A program made the position numbers and the translations under genes. Below the pieces are notes generated by a model. It was not told the origin of the DNA and did not search any database. It saw only the letters and a program-made list of their open reading frames with translations. From contig NZ_PGFB01000002.1 in NCBI RefSeq assembly GCF_002797855.1, forward strand, positions 310,001 to 374,000: a DNA stretch of 64,000 nucleotides, given 5' to 3'. Each line of letters opens with the position of its first letter. Position 1 is the first letter of the stretch. The stretch is from Compostimonas suwonensis. GTDB lineage: Bacteria > Actinomycetota > Actinomycetes > Actinomycetales > Microbacteriaceae. Below are positions 1-8,025 of the stretch, piece after piece.

Positions 1-551
1 TCGCGCTGCAGGCGGATGAGCTCCTGCTGCAGCTCCGAGCGCACGATCGGGTCGACGGCGCCGAAGGGCTCGTCCATGAGCAGGATGTTGGGGTCGGCGG
101 CGAGCCCGCGCGCCACACCGACGCGCTGCTGCTGACCGCCCGAGAGCTGACTCGGGTAGCGGTCGGCGAGGGAGCGGTCGAGGCCGACGGTGTCGAGCAG
201 CGCGAGCGCGTTCGCCCGGGCCACCGACTTCGTGACGCCGTTGAGCATGGGCACCGTCGCGACGTTGTCGACGACCTTGCGGTGCGGCAGCAGCCCCGAG
301 TTCTGCATGACGTAGCCGATGCGGCGACGCAGCGCGACGGGCGCGAGGGTCGAGATGTCTTCGTCGTCGATCGTGATCGTGCCCGCGGTCGGGTCGATCA
401 TACGGTTGACCATACGCAGAAGGGTGGTCTTGCCGCATCCGGACGACCCCACGAACACCGTGGTCTTACGGGAGGGGAGCACGAGGCTGAAGTCGTCCAC
501 CGCACGGGTTCCGTCTGGATACTTTTTCGTCACTGAGCGGAACTCGATCAT
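1..551 (-). CDS. ABC transporter ATP-binding protein, osmoprotectant (OpuCA/ProV-like) type, partial
   Basis: The 5' part of an ABC ATPase runs off the left edge; about 183 residues are present. It starts MIEFRSVTKKYPDG at an ATG at 551. The order of motifs is Walker A GSSGCGKTT near residue 36, a Q-loop GYVMQ, the signature LSGGQQQRVGVARGLA, and Walker B ILLMDEPFGAVDP. The stretch NSGLLPHRKVVDNVATVP and the DEPFGAVDPIVR form after Walker B are typical of glycine betaine/carnitine/choline importer ATPases (OpuCA, ProV), which energise uptake of compatible solutes at the membrane. The permease and binding-protein genes would lie beyond the window. Exact substrate is inferred only. Confidence 0.85.
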   Translation of the reverse strand, partial: MIEFRSVTKKYPDGTRAVDDFSLVLPSRKTTVFVGSSGCGKTTLLRMVNRMIDPTAGTITIDDEDISTLAPVALRRRIGYVMQNSGLLPHRKVVDNVATVPMLNGVTKSVARANALALLDTVGLDRSLADRYPSQLSGGQQQRVGVARGLAADPNILLMDEPFGAVDPIVRSELQQELIRLQR

Positions 552-730
552 CCTTGCGGCTCATTTCTCGGGAGTCTTCGGAACAATTCGGTCGGGGCGT
601 AGGTCGAGCACATCAACCCAAACACCATTCGGAGCGGATGGCAAAGAAGATGTCCCACCGTTGCGAAATCGTGGCAACCGTGGTTAGGGGCAACCATGCC
701 ACCCACCCCCGACATTCCCGATCGGCGAAA

Positions 731-1396
731 TCAGCCGCGCGGCTCCGGCTCGCCGTAGTGGCCCACGAGGTAGTCGCGCACCGCGGAATGCGTCTCCGAG
801 ATGAACCGCTCGTCACCGGGCGGGCCGTCGGCGAAGGCCCGCCCGAGCAGGGCGTTGCCGATCTCGACGCACACCTCCAGGTGGAAGATGAGGTCGTCGC
901 TCTCCGGCATCCCGAAGGTGCCCGAGAGCAGCTGAGCGAGCTGACGCGCGAAATAGCCGTCTCCGAACTCCTCGTCGCCGACGAAGGGCGCGCGCACCTT
1001 GTCGTCGTAGCGCACGATCCGGAATCCGGCCTCGGTGCGGTACATGGCGACACTCGCGGTGAGCGCCGCGTCGACGGCCTCGAGCCAGCTGGGGGGTTCC
1101 GCCGCCTGGATCTCCTCGATCACCCGCTCGCGGAAGCGCAGCACCGCACGATCGCGCAGGGCCTGCAGTACCGCGACCCGGTCGGGGAAGTAGCGGTAGA
1201 CGGTACCGATCGAGGCTCCGGAGCGCTCGGCGACCATGGCCGTCGTGATCCGATCGATGCCGATCTCGTCGACGACCACCGCCGCGGCATCCAAGAGCGT
1301 GTCGAGCCGTTGCGCGCTGCGCTGCTGAACGGGCTCATTCCGCACGACAGAGGCCGACGTGGGGCCGTCGGCATTGATTGATCGTCTCACCGGCAC
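731..1396 (-). CDS. TetR/AcrR family transcriptional regulator
   Basis: A 221-residue protein with an N-terminal TetR helix-turn-helix at about residues 27-75 (RLDTLLDAAAVVVDEIG, then AERSGASIGTVYRYFPDR). The C-terminal half is a variable all-helical ligand-binding domain. The start is GTG at 1396. It lies upstream of, and in the same direction as, the ABC ATPase at 1-551, separated by about 180 bp, and divergent from the App1-like gene at 1500. It could control either; nothing in the sequence decides this. Ligand unknown. Confidence 0.85.
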   Translation of the reverse strand: MPVRRSINADGPTSASVVRNEPVQQRSAQRLDTLLDAAAVVVDEIGIDRITTAMVAERSGASIGTVYRYFPDRVAVLQALRDRAVLRFRERVIEEIQAAEPPSWLEAVDAALTASVAMYRTEAGFRIVRYDDKVRAPFVGDEEFGDGYFARQLAQLLSGTFGMPESDDLIFHLEVCVEIGNALLGRAFADGPPGDERFISETHSAVRDYLVGHYGEPEPRG

Positions 1397-1499
1397 CTTT
1401 TATCCTCCCCTGCCACGCTCAACAGAATAGATTGCGCGAGCCCTCCCCGCAGAGCCATCGGAGGCGATTCGCAGGCCCAGATCGTGAAAGACTGAGGCA

Positions 1500-2558
1500 A
1501 TGCCACGCCAAGCCCCCGCAGAGCACAACTCTGGCGCGGTCCCCCTGCCGCACTGGGCGGCGCGACTCGAAGACCGGGTGCACGAGTGGCGCGAGCGCCG
1601 GGTGCGCAAACGCGGATACCTGACGACCGTCATCCCCTACACCGGCTACGGCTCGGGCGAATGGGTGCGCGTGCTGGGCCGGGTGCTGCTCACGAAGCCG
1701 GTCAAACCCGGCAGCAGGGCCGAGAGGCTGCGGGCCAAGCGCGACCAGAGCATCCGGGGCTGGCGCAGCTTCACGAGCGTTCCCGTCAACGACGTGACCG
1801 TCACGATCGAGATCGACGGTCACAGCCACAGCGTGCAGGCCGATCGCGGCGGGGTCGTCGACACCGTCGTACCGGTGGCGCTGACCCCCGGCTGGCACAC
1901 CGCGACCATGCGCACCGACGACTCGATCGTCGTGGAGGCCCCGGTCTACGTCGTCGCGCCCGACGCCCGCTTCGGCATCGTCTCCGACGTCGACGACACC
2001 GTTATGGTCACGGCTCTCCCCCGCCCCCTGCTCGCGGCCTGGAACACCTTCGTGCTCGACGAGCACGCGCGCATCCCGACGCCCGGCATGGCCGTTCTGC
2101 TCGAACGGCTCGCGAGCGAGAACCGCGGATGCCCCGTCATCTACCTCTCGACGGGCGCCTGGAACGTGGCGCCGACCCTCACCCGCTTCCTCTCCCGCAA
2201 CCTCTATCCGGCCGGCGCCCTGCTGCTGACCGACTGGGGCCCCACGCACGACAGGATGTTCCGGAGCGGCCGCCTGCACAAGGAGCAGAGCCTGCGGCGG
2301 CTCGCCGACGAGTTCCCCGACATCCGCTGGCTGCTCATCGGCGACGACGGGCAGCACGACGAGGAGATCTACGGGCAGTTCGCGCGCGAGCGCCCCGAGG
2401 CGGTCGCCGCCGTCGCGATCCGGCAGCTCTCCCCCGGCGAGGCCGTGCTCGCGGGCGGGCGCTCCAAGGCCGAGGCGCACGACAGCGGTGTGCCCTGGGT
2501 GTATGCGCCCGACGGCGCGGGTCTCTCCGACCAGCTCACCGAGCACGGCCTGATCTAG
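1500..2558 (+). CDS. App1-like phosphatidate phosphatase family protein (DUF2183)
   Basis: A 352-residue protein. The conserved catalytic part begins FGIVSDVDDTVMV near residue 160; DVDDT is the DxDxT motif of the HAD superfamily, whose first Asp forms the phospho-intermediate. Later blocks YLSTGAWNV and LIGDDGQHDEEIY match the bacterial homologues of yeast App1 (DUF2183). The N-terminal 130 residues contain an Ig-like/beta-rich stretch around RSFTSVPVNDVTVTIEIDG. No signal peptide is visible, so it is probably cytoplasmic. The yeast enzyme dephosphorylates phosphatidic acid; the substrate of the bacterial form is not certain. Starts at ATG 1500. Confidence 0.85.
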   Translation: MPRQAPAEHNSGAVPLPHWAARLEDRVHEWRERRVRKRGYLTTVIPYTGYGSGEWVRVLGRVLLTKPVKPGSRAERLRAKRDQSIRGWRSFTSVPVNDVTVTIEIDGHSHSVQADRGGVVDTVVPVALTPGWHTATMRTDDSIVVEAPVYVVAPDARFGIVSDVDDTVMVTALPRPLLAAWNTFVLDEHARIPTPGMAVLLERLASENRGCPVIYLSTGAWNVAPTLTRFLSRNLYPAGALLLTDWGPTHDRMFRSGRLHKEQSLRRLADEFPDIRWLLIGDDGQHDEEIYGQFARERPEAVAAVAIRQLSPGEAVLAGGRSKAEAHDSGVPWVYAPDGAGLSDQLTEHGLI

Positions 2559-2761
2559 GGCCCACGTGTCCCCCTCGCCGCGCCGCCCGGCCGATGCCCC
2601 ACGCCCGATGAACCAACCGGGGCAATTCAGGCTGAACGGCTGCTCGCGGCGCCCTATGCCGCGTGTTGCCCGCGAGACGCGCGACCGGCCTGAGCTCCCG
2701 GCAGGGGTTATGGGAGGAGACGCACGCACTGCCCCGGATCCTCCGACGCGGCCGCGAGAGC

Positions 2762-3109
2762 TCAGGAGGCCAGTCGCTCGCGTGCGCCGCGGCGGGAGCC
2801 GGTCGGCTCGACGCCGCGCTCGGGCCGGCCGACCTCGGCCCCGCCAACCTCCGTGCTGTCGACATCGGGCCGGTTGACCTCGGCCCAGACGACATCCAGC
2901 GAGAGGCCGAGCACCTCGGCGATCGCGGCGATGGTCGGGAACGCCGGGGTCGACACGCGGCCCGTCTCGATCTTCCGCAGGGTCTCCGGCGAGACGCCCG
3001 CGTCGAGCGCGATCTCGAGCATCGAGCGCTCCCCTCTGGCGTGACGCAGCAGGGCGCCGAGGCGCTGCCCGCGTGCGACCTCTGCGGGGGTGTGCGGCAG
3101 TCTGACCAT
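2762..3109 (-). CDS. XRE-family helix-turn-helix transcriptional regulator
   Basis: A 115-residue protein with one N-terminal HTH_3 domain (residues about 12-70): LGALLRHARGERSMLEIALDAGVSPETLRKIE is the recognisable HTH, followed by PTIAAIAEVLGLSLD. The C-terminal 40 residues are charged and of low complexity. It is transcribed divergently from the methionine aminopeptidase gene, with only 65 bp between the starts and an inverted repeat in that gap. It probably represses itself, the aminopeptidase, or both (inference). The stretch 2559-2761 between this gene and the App1-like gene shows no gene. Confidence 0.85.
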   Translation of the reverse strand: MVRLPHTPAEVARGQRLGALLRHARGERSMLEIALDAGVSPETLRKIETGRVSTPAFPTIAAIAEVLGLSLDVVWAEVNRPDVDSTEVGGAEVGRPERGVEPTGSRRGARERLAS

Positions 3110-3123
3110 GCTCCCGATTCTAG

Positions 3124-3145
3124 TACCGGGATAGTATGGCCGGTA
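3124..3145. promoter_or_regulatory. Inverted-repeat operator in the XRE/map divergent promoter
   Basis: TACCGG at 3124-3129 and CCGGTA at 3140-3145 form a perfect 6-bp inverted repeat with a 10-bp spacer. A -10-like TATAGT (3144-3149) points to the aminopeptidase gene, and TACTAT reads in the other direction toward the regulator gene. The repeat therefore overlaps both promoters, as expected for an XRE autorepressor site. Inferred from position; no binding data. Confidence 0.5.
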
Positions 3146-3174
3146 TAGTTATTGGTCCACGAGAAGGGCACCGT

Positions 3175-3954
3175 ATGATCGAGATCCTGAACCCCGCCGA
3201 GCTGGAGAGGGCCCGGGGAGCCGGTGCCCTCGTCGCCGACATTCTGCAGACGCTCACGAGCCGCAGCACGGTCGGCACGAATCTCCTCGACATCGACCGG
3301 TGGGCGCAGGAGATGATCGTCCGGGCCGGCGCGCAGTCCTGTTACGTCGACTACGCGCCGTCCTTCGGGCGCGGGCCGTTCGGCCACTACATCTGCACTG
3401 CCGTCAACGACGCCGTGCTCCACGGCCTGCCGCACGACTACGCCCTCGCCGATGGCGACCTCCTGACGCTCGACCTCGCCGTGATCCACGACGGAATCGC
3501 CGCGGACTCAGCCATCAGCGTCATCGTGGGCGAGTCCCGGCCCGCGGAGAGCGTCGCGATGATCGACGCGACCGAGCGCGCCTTGAGCGCGGGGATCGCC
3601 GCCGCCGGGCCCGGGGCGCGCATCGGCGACGTCTCCCACGCCATCGGCTCAGTGCTCAGCGAGGCCGGATACCCGATCAACACCGAGTTCGGAGGCCACG
3701 GCATCGGATCGACGATGCACCAGGACCCGCACGTCTCGAACACCGGACGACCCGGCCGCGGGTACCGGCTGCGCCCCGGGCTTCTGCTCGCACTCGAGCC
3801 CTGGGTCATGGCCGACACCGCCGAGCTCGTCACCGACGCCGACGGGTGGACGCTCCGAAGCGCGACGGGCTGCCGCACGGCGCACAGCGAGCACACGATC
3901 GCCATCACCGACGACGGCGCCGAGATCCTCACCCTGCGCCAGCCGATCGCCTGA
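3175..3954 (+). CDS. map: Type I methionine aminopeptidase
   Basis: A 259-residue M24A peptidase that removes the initiator Met from nascent proteins. The five metal ligands are recognisable: Asp in LTLDLAV, Asp in IAADSAIS, His in GGHGIGSTMHQDP, Glu in LALEPW and Glu in SEHTI. The substrate-binding His sits in NDAVLHGLP. Length fits the short type I class without an N-terminal zinc-binding extension. ATG 3175 is preferred because GAGAAGGG lies 7 nt upstream; an in-frame ATG at 3136 lacks a ribosome site and would overlap the promoter. Since it is paired with an XRE regulator and not with rpl genes, it may be a second, accessory copy (inference). Confidence 0.9.
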   Translation: MIEILNPAELERARGAGALVADILQTLTSRSTVGTNLLDIDRWAQEMIVRAGAQSCYVDYAPSFGRGPFGHYICTAVNDAVLHGLPHDYALADGDLLTLDLAVIHDGIAADSAISVIVGESRPAESVAMIDATERALSAGIAAAGPGARIGDVSHAIGSVLSEAGYPINTEFGGHGIGSTMHQDPHVSNTGRPGRGYRLRPGLLLALEPWVMADTAELVTDADGWTLRSATGCRTAHSEHTIAITDDGAEILTLRQPIA

Positions 3955-3970
3955 CCCCTCTCTCCCGGAA

Positions 3971-4055
3971 ACTCAAAACGACGGAGATTCTGCCGAATTC
4001 GAACCCTTTCGCGCCTTAAAGCCCGGAATTCGGCAGAATCTCCGTCGTTTTGAGT
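3971..4055. repeat. Long perfect palindrome, copy 1 of a two-copy hairpin family
   Basis: Arms of 30 bp, 3971-4000 and 4026-4055, are perfectly complementary and enclose a 25-nt loop. The outer end reads ACTCAAAACGACGGA. It sits between the end of map and the next co-directional gene. The same design, with a homologous but not identical arm, recurs at 55686-55775. There is no run of T after the stem, so it is not a textbook terminator, though it may work as one. Confidence 0.9.
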
Positions 4056-4092
4056 AGCTGAGGCGCGCATCGGCGGCGGGCATACTGGCAGG

Positions 4093-5229
4093 ATGCCCGT
4101 CACCCTCACCCGCTCGCAGCTGCTGCGCCTGCGCCTCGCGAGCCAGCTCCTGACCCGTCCCGCGGCCGGGAGCCCGGGTCGCACGGTCGCCGACGTCGTG
4201 CGCTGGATGAGCGCCATGCAGGGCCAGGACCTCCCCGGCGCCCTGTGGTCGGTCGGCGTGCGCACCCCGGGCAGCCGCGAGGAGCACGTGGTCGCGGCCT
4301 TCGATCGGGGCGAGATCGTGCGGAGCTGGCCGCTGCGCGGAACCCTGCACGTGCTCCCGCCGGAGGAGCTCCGCGGCATCCTGAGCCTCACCGGGGCGCG
4401 CACGATAGCGAGCGCCGCGAGACGCGAGCGCGAGCTCGGCCTCGACGAGTCGATCGTCGAGGCCGCCCGCTCGGTCGCGCACGAGGTGCTCGGAGGCGGG
4501 CGGGCGCTGAGACGCGACGCGCTCTTCGCCGAGTTCGAGAGCCGCGGCATCCGCGCCGGCGCTCAGGTGGGCTACCACCTGCTCTGGAACCTGTCGCTCA
4601 GCGGAACCGTTGTGCTCGGGCCGATCGAGGGCACAGAGCAGCTCGTCGTGCTGCTCGAGGAGTGGGTGCCGCCGGCTCCGGAGCGCGACGCCGACGAGGT
4701 GCTCGGATCGCTCGCCCACCGCTACGTTCTCAGCCACGGCCCCGTGACGGTCGCCGATCTCGCGTGGTGGACGAAGCTCCCCCTCACCCGGGCCAGGAGA
4801 GGCCTGGAGATCGCGCGTAAACGGGGTCGGGCCGGCGATGCACTGGCCGAGGTGCGCTACGGCGACGCGAGCCTGTGGCTGTCGGCGGCGACGCTCGAGG
4901 CCGCGGCGCCGTCGGTCACGACGCTCGCCCTGCCGGGCTTCGACGAGTTGCTGCTCGGTTACGCCGATCGCGGAGCGCAGCTCGACGAGGTCCATGCTCA
5001 GCGCGTCGTGCCCGGCAACAACGGCATGTTCCGCCCGACGATCGTCGTCGGCGGCCGCGTGCGCGGAACCTGGACGAAGAAGCGGTCGGCGCGCGGCCTC
5101 ACGATCACGCCGGAGCCGTTCGAGCCGCTGAGCCCGCGCGCTCTCGGCGGCTTCGAACGGGCCATCGCGGGCTACGGCCGCTTCCTCGGCACGCCGATCC
5201 GGAACGCGGCCGCCGCCGCCGCGCCCTGA
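4093..5229 (+). CDS. Winged-helix DNA-binding protein, AlkZ/YcaQ-like (HTH_42)
   Basis: A 378-residue protein of the family that includes the DNA glycosylases AlkZ and E. coli YcaQ. Diagnostic blocks are MSAMQGQD at residues 40-46, SWPLRGTLHVLPPEE near 78, and TKKRSARGLTITPEPFEPLS near the C-terminus. Gln43-Gly-Gln45 matches the QxQ catalytic motif of AlkZ-type glycosylases that unhook crosslinks or remove bulky alkylated bases. Whether this copy is catalytic is not shown. Starts at ATG 4093, directly behind the palindrome at 3971-4055, with a CATACT box 6 nt before the start. Confidence 0.8.
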   Translation: MPVTLTRSQLLRLRLASQLLTRPAAGSPGRTVADVVRWMSAMQGQDLPGALWSVGVRTPGSREEHVVAAFDRGEIVRSWPLRGTLHVLPPEELRGILSLTGARTIASAARRERELGLDESIVEAARSVAHEVLGGGRALRRDALFAEFESRGIRAGAQVGYHLLWNLSLSGTVVLGPIEGTEQLVVLLEEWVPPAPERDADEVLGSLAHRYVLSHGPVTVADLAWWTKLPLTRARRGLEIARKRGRAGDALAEVRYGDASLWLSAATLEAAAPSVTTLALPGFDELLLGYADRGAQLDEVHAQRVVPGNNGMFRPTIVVGGRVRGTWTKKRSARGLTITPEPFEPLSPRALGGFERAIAGYGRFLGTPIRNAAAAAAP

Positions 5230-5263
5230 GGGCCGGCCGTCGCGCCCGCGCTAGCCTGAGGGC

Positions 5264-6310
5264 GTGCGATTCATCTCCAGCCTCCGAACGTCGTCGCGGG
5301 TGCCCTTCCTGCAGGTCGTCAAGACGACCGTCGCGACCCTGCTCGCCTGGCTCATCGCAGCGGCGGTCTTCCCGGGCACCCTGCCGATCTTCGCGGCCAT
5401 CGCAGCGCTCATCGTCGTGCAGCCGAGCGTCAACCAGTCGTTCGGCAAGGCGATCGAGCGCAGCGTCGGCGTCATCCTCGGGGTGCTCGTCGCCACGATC
5501 ATCGGCGCCATCTTCGGCACGGGCGACTGGATCGTCCTGCTCACGGTGGTCGTCGCCATCCTCATCGCCTGGGTGCTGCGGCTGGGTCCCGGCTCGGCGA
5601 GTCAGATCCCGATCAGTGCGATGCTCGTGCTCGCGATCGGCGCCGGCAAACCCGACTACGCCGTCGAGCGCATCATCGAGACGATCATCGGCGCGGCGAT
5701 CGGGCTCGTCGTCAACGTGCTCATCGTGCCGCCCGTGCTCGTCGAGCCCGCCAATCGCGCGATCGCGCAGCTGACCGCGAACTCCGCCCTCGTGATCGAC
5801 CAACTCGCCGACGCGCTCACGACCCCGCAGAGCCCCGGGCAGCTGGAGCAGCTCCTGACCGACGCCCGAGCGCTGCGCGACGAGCGGGATGCCGCGGCGG
5901 GCGCGGTCGCGCAGGCGACGGACAGCCTCACCCTCAACCCGCGCAGCGCCCGGCATCGCGTGACCCTGCACCACGACGAGGAGTTCCTGCTTCTGCTCTC
6001 GGGCATCATCACGCGCGAGATCGGCATGGTGCGAGCCGTGCACGACCACTACGACGACGGGCTGAGGACCGAGCCGACGGTGCGCGCGATCGCCGTGGAG
6101 CTCACGCGGGCGGCGCACGACCTGCGGCTGCGCGCCGACGAGATCGGGAGGGACCCCTCGGCCTCGCCCACCCGCGCCGCGCACACCGCCGAGCTGCCCG
6201 CGCTGACCGCGCCCCTCACCGTCGCGAAGCCGCACCCCGACCACTGGATCCTCATCGGCTCGCTGCTCGAAGACCTGCGCCGCATCCGCGAGGAGATCGT
6301 CGGCGAGTGA
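5264..6310 (+). CDS. FUSC-like / aromatic acid exporter family membrane protein
   Basis: A 348-residue protein. The N-terminal 170 residues hold about six hydrophobic helices in the pattern of the FUSC/ArAE fusaric-acid-resistance permeases (VVKTTVATLLAWLIA, then LIVVQPSVNQSF, then GVILGVLVATIIGAIFG). The C-terminal half is a soluble helical domain. Members export aromatic acids or are of unknown function. GTG start at 5264 has no Shine-Dalgarno; TAGCCT lies 6 nt upstream, so a leaderless transcript is likely. It precedes a hydrolase gene by 7 nt, suggesting co-transcription. Confidence 0.75.
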   Translation: MRFISSLRTSSRVPFLQVVKTTVATLLAWLIAAAVFPGTLPIFAAIAALIVVQPSVNQSFGKAIERSVGVILGVLVATIIGAIFGTGDWIVLLTVVVAILIAWVLRLGPGSASQIPISAMLVLAIGAGKPDYAVERIIETIIGAAIGLVVNVLIVPPVLVEPANRAIAQLTANSALVIDQLADALTTPQSPGQLEQLLTDARALRDERDAAAGAVAQATDSLTLNPRSARHRVTLHHDEEFLLLLSGIITREIGMVRAVHDHYDDGLRTEPTVRAIAVELTRAAHDLRLRADEIGRDPSASPTRAAHTAELPALTAPLTVAKPHPDHWILIGSLLEDLRRIREEIVGE

Positions 6311-6317
6311 CGTGCCC

Positions 6318-7268
6318 ATGACGAACGGCACGCCGGCCACGGCGGAGTACTGCCCCCGCGACATCCTGGGCGACGAGACGCTGCTCGGCCTCGTGAGCTC
6401 CCGGGTCGACACGGCGCTCGGGCCCGTCGCCGTGCGGCATCGCGCACAACGCCGGATGCCGGTCGCCGTCGTCTTCCTGCACGGCGCGGCGGGCTCGTGG
6501 TCGACGTGGTCGCCTCTGCTCGCGACCGCCCGCGCCCAGGCCGTCGAGCTGCCCGACGTGATCGCCCTCGACCTGCCCGGCTGGGGCGACTCGCCTCTGC
6601 CTCACGACGACGACGCCCTCACCCTCGACGCCATCGCGGAGGTCATCCGCGGGATCTGCGAGGGTCTCGGCTACACCCGCTGGCACGTGGTCGGCCATTC
6701 GATGGGCGGCTTCATAGCGCTGCACCTGGCTGCGCTCTGGCCGCAGCGAGTGCTCTCGGCGACCCTCGTCTCGGGAACGGTGCTCGCTGTGTCGACGACG
6801 GTCGCGCATCCTGTGCGGCGCTTCGGCGTCATCCCCTGGTTCGCGATGCTCCTGGGCATCATGCGGCTGCTGGCCCGCCTCGACTCCGCCGGCCGGGCGC
6901 TCGTGCTCGCCGCCGACCGTGCGGGTCTCATGCGCCCGGCGATGTGGCCCCTGTTCCGGCACGGTCTGCGCGTTCGGCGCTCTGTGCTGCACGCGCTCGC
7001 CGTCGAGGTGCGGCCCCGGTCGTTCGTGCTCGCCACGAGTCTCGCAGAGGGATACGAGCTGCGCCGTGCCCGCGAGGTGCGCTGCCCGGTCACTCTGTCG
7101 CGCGGCCGACGGGACTCCTTCGTGCCCTCCGCCGAGCTGCGCGCGCTGCGCCGGATGATCCCGCAGGCACGGGTCGTCGAGATCGCCGACTGCGGTCACT
7201 TCTCGCACATCGAGCACCCGGCACGCGCACTGGAGCTCATCACCGGTGCCATCGCCGCCGCTCGCTAG
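6318..7268 (+). CDS. Alpha/beta hydrolase
   Basis: About 316 residues with a standard alpha/beta hydrolase fold. The oxyanion region is FLHGAAGSW, the nucleophile elbow GHSMGG carries the catalytic Ser, and the C-terminal IADCGHFSHIEHP supplies the His. No signal peptide. Starts 7 nt after the FUSC gene; an in-frame GTG at 6312 is an equally possible start. Substrate unknown; esterase, lipase or haloperoxidase-like activities are all compatible. Confidence 0.8.
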   Translation: MTNGTPATAEYCPRDILGDETLLGLVSSRVDTALGPVAVRHRAQRRMPVAVVFLHGAAGSWSTWSPLLATARAQAVELPDVIALDLPGWGDSPLPHDDDALTLDAIAEVIRGICEGLGYTRWHVVGHSMGGFIALHLAALWPQRVLSATLVSGTVLAVSTTVAHPVRRFGVIPWFAMLLGIMRLLARLDSAGRALVLAADRAGLMRPAMWPLFRHGLRVRRSVLHALAVEVRPRSFVLATSLAEGYELRRAREVRCPVTLSRGRRDSFVPSAELRALRRMIPQARVVEIADCGHFSHIEHPARALELITGAIAAAR

Positions 7269-7277
7269 ACTTCCCGC

Positions 7278-7958
7278 ATGAGAAGACGCAGGCCGTCGCT
7301 GGACGACCGACCGATCTCCACCCGACGGCTCGAGGCGTTCACCGACGGCGTCTTCGCGATCGCCGCGACTCTTCTGGTGCTCGACCTCTCGGTCGACACG
7401 CTCACGGGTGTCACGGATGACGCGCAGCTGGCGGATGCGCTGAGCGACATGCTGCCCACCTTCGCGAGCTTCGTCATCAGCTTCCTCGTGCTGGGCATGT
7501 TCTGGGGCATCCATGTGCGGCAGTTCGAGTACATCCGGAAGGTCGACAGGACCCTCATCACCCTGAACACCTTCCGGCTGCTGTTCGTGGTGCTCATCCC
7601 CTTCACGACGAGCGTCAACGCCGACTTCCAGAGCGAGCTGCTGGGCCGCCTGCTCCTGCCCGTCAACGTGCTCGTCGTGAGCGCGATCGGCGCCTTCCAG
7701 TGGTTCTACGCGACCCGGGACCGTGATCTGGTCCCCTCGGTCGACGAGGCGGAGCTGCGCGAGAACCGCACCGGCGCCTTCGCGGCGATCTTCATCGCCG
7801 TGCTCGTCGTGATCGCCTCGATCTGGATCGGCTCGTTCGCGTTCTTCCTCTTCTTCCTCAACCCCGTGGCCGACGCGTTCGTCGCGAGGCGTGCCGAACG
7901 CAGAGCGCCCCCGGCCGACCATCTCCCGGCCGAGGGGACGCCACGACCCGAGGCGTGA
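7278..7958 (+). CDS. TMEM175-family (DUF1211) potassium channel-like membrane protein
   Basis: A 226-residue protein with about six transmembrane helices. The N-terminal signature RRLEAFTDGVFAIAATLLVLDL is the family hallmark RxxxFSDGVFAIAxTLL, here with Thr in place of the Ser of FSD. Prokaryotic TMEM175 proteins are leak-type K+ channels formed by oligomers. The start ATG 7278 follows TAGACT by 6 nt with no ribosome site between, indicating a leaderless mRNA. It ends convergently with yceI, with a hairpin between. Confidence 0.85.
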   Translation: MRRRRPSLDDRPISTRRLEAFTDGVFAIAATLLVLDLSVDTLTGVTDDAQLADALSDMLPTFASFVISFLVLGMFWGIHVRQFEYIRKVDRTLITLNTFRLLFVVLIPFTTSVNADFQSELLGRLLLPVNVLVVSAIGAFQWFYATRDRDLVPSVDEAELRENRTGAFAAIFIAVLVVIASIWIGSFAFFLFFLNPVADAFVARRAERRAPPADHLPAEGTPRPEA

Positions 7959-7972
7959 CGGCCTCCTTGACG

Positions 7973-8013
7973 ACAGACGAGGACCCCGCTCCCGCGGGAT
8001 CCTCGTCGTCTGT
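7973..8013. terminator. Bidirectional terminator hairpin
   Basis: ACAGACGAGGA and its complement around a CCCGCTCCCGCGGG core form a GC-rich stem between the convergent TMEM175-type and yceI genes. A 3-nt duplication in the right arm makes the outer pairing imperfect. No T run, so it is assigned from position and stem strength. Confidence 0.6.
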
Positions 8014-8025
8014 GCGGAAGGCCGC

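Noticed and set aside
554-1381. Long open frame opposite the TetR gene
   Set aside because: It is antisense to a gene with a clear HTH; Arg/His-rich composition is typical of a GC-rich shadow frame.
3996-4006. ATTCGAACCC resembling a tRNA T-loop or att core
   Set aside because: Ten bases lie at the loop edge of the palindrome and have no tRNA context; treated as chance.
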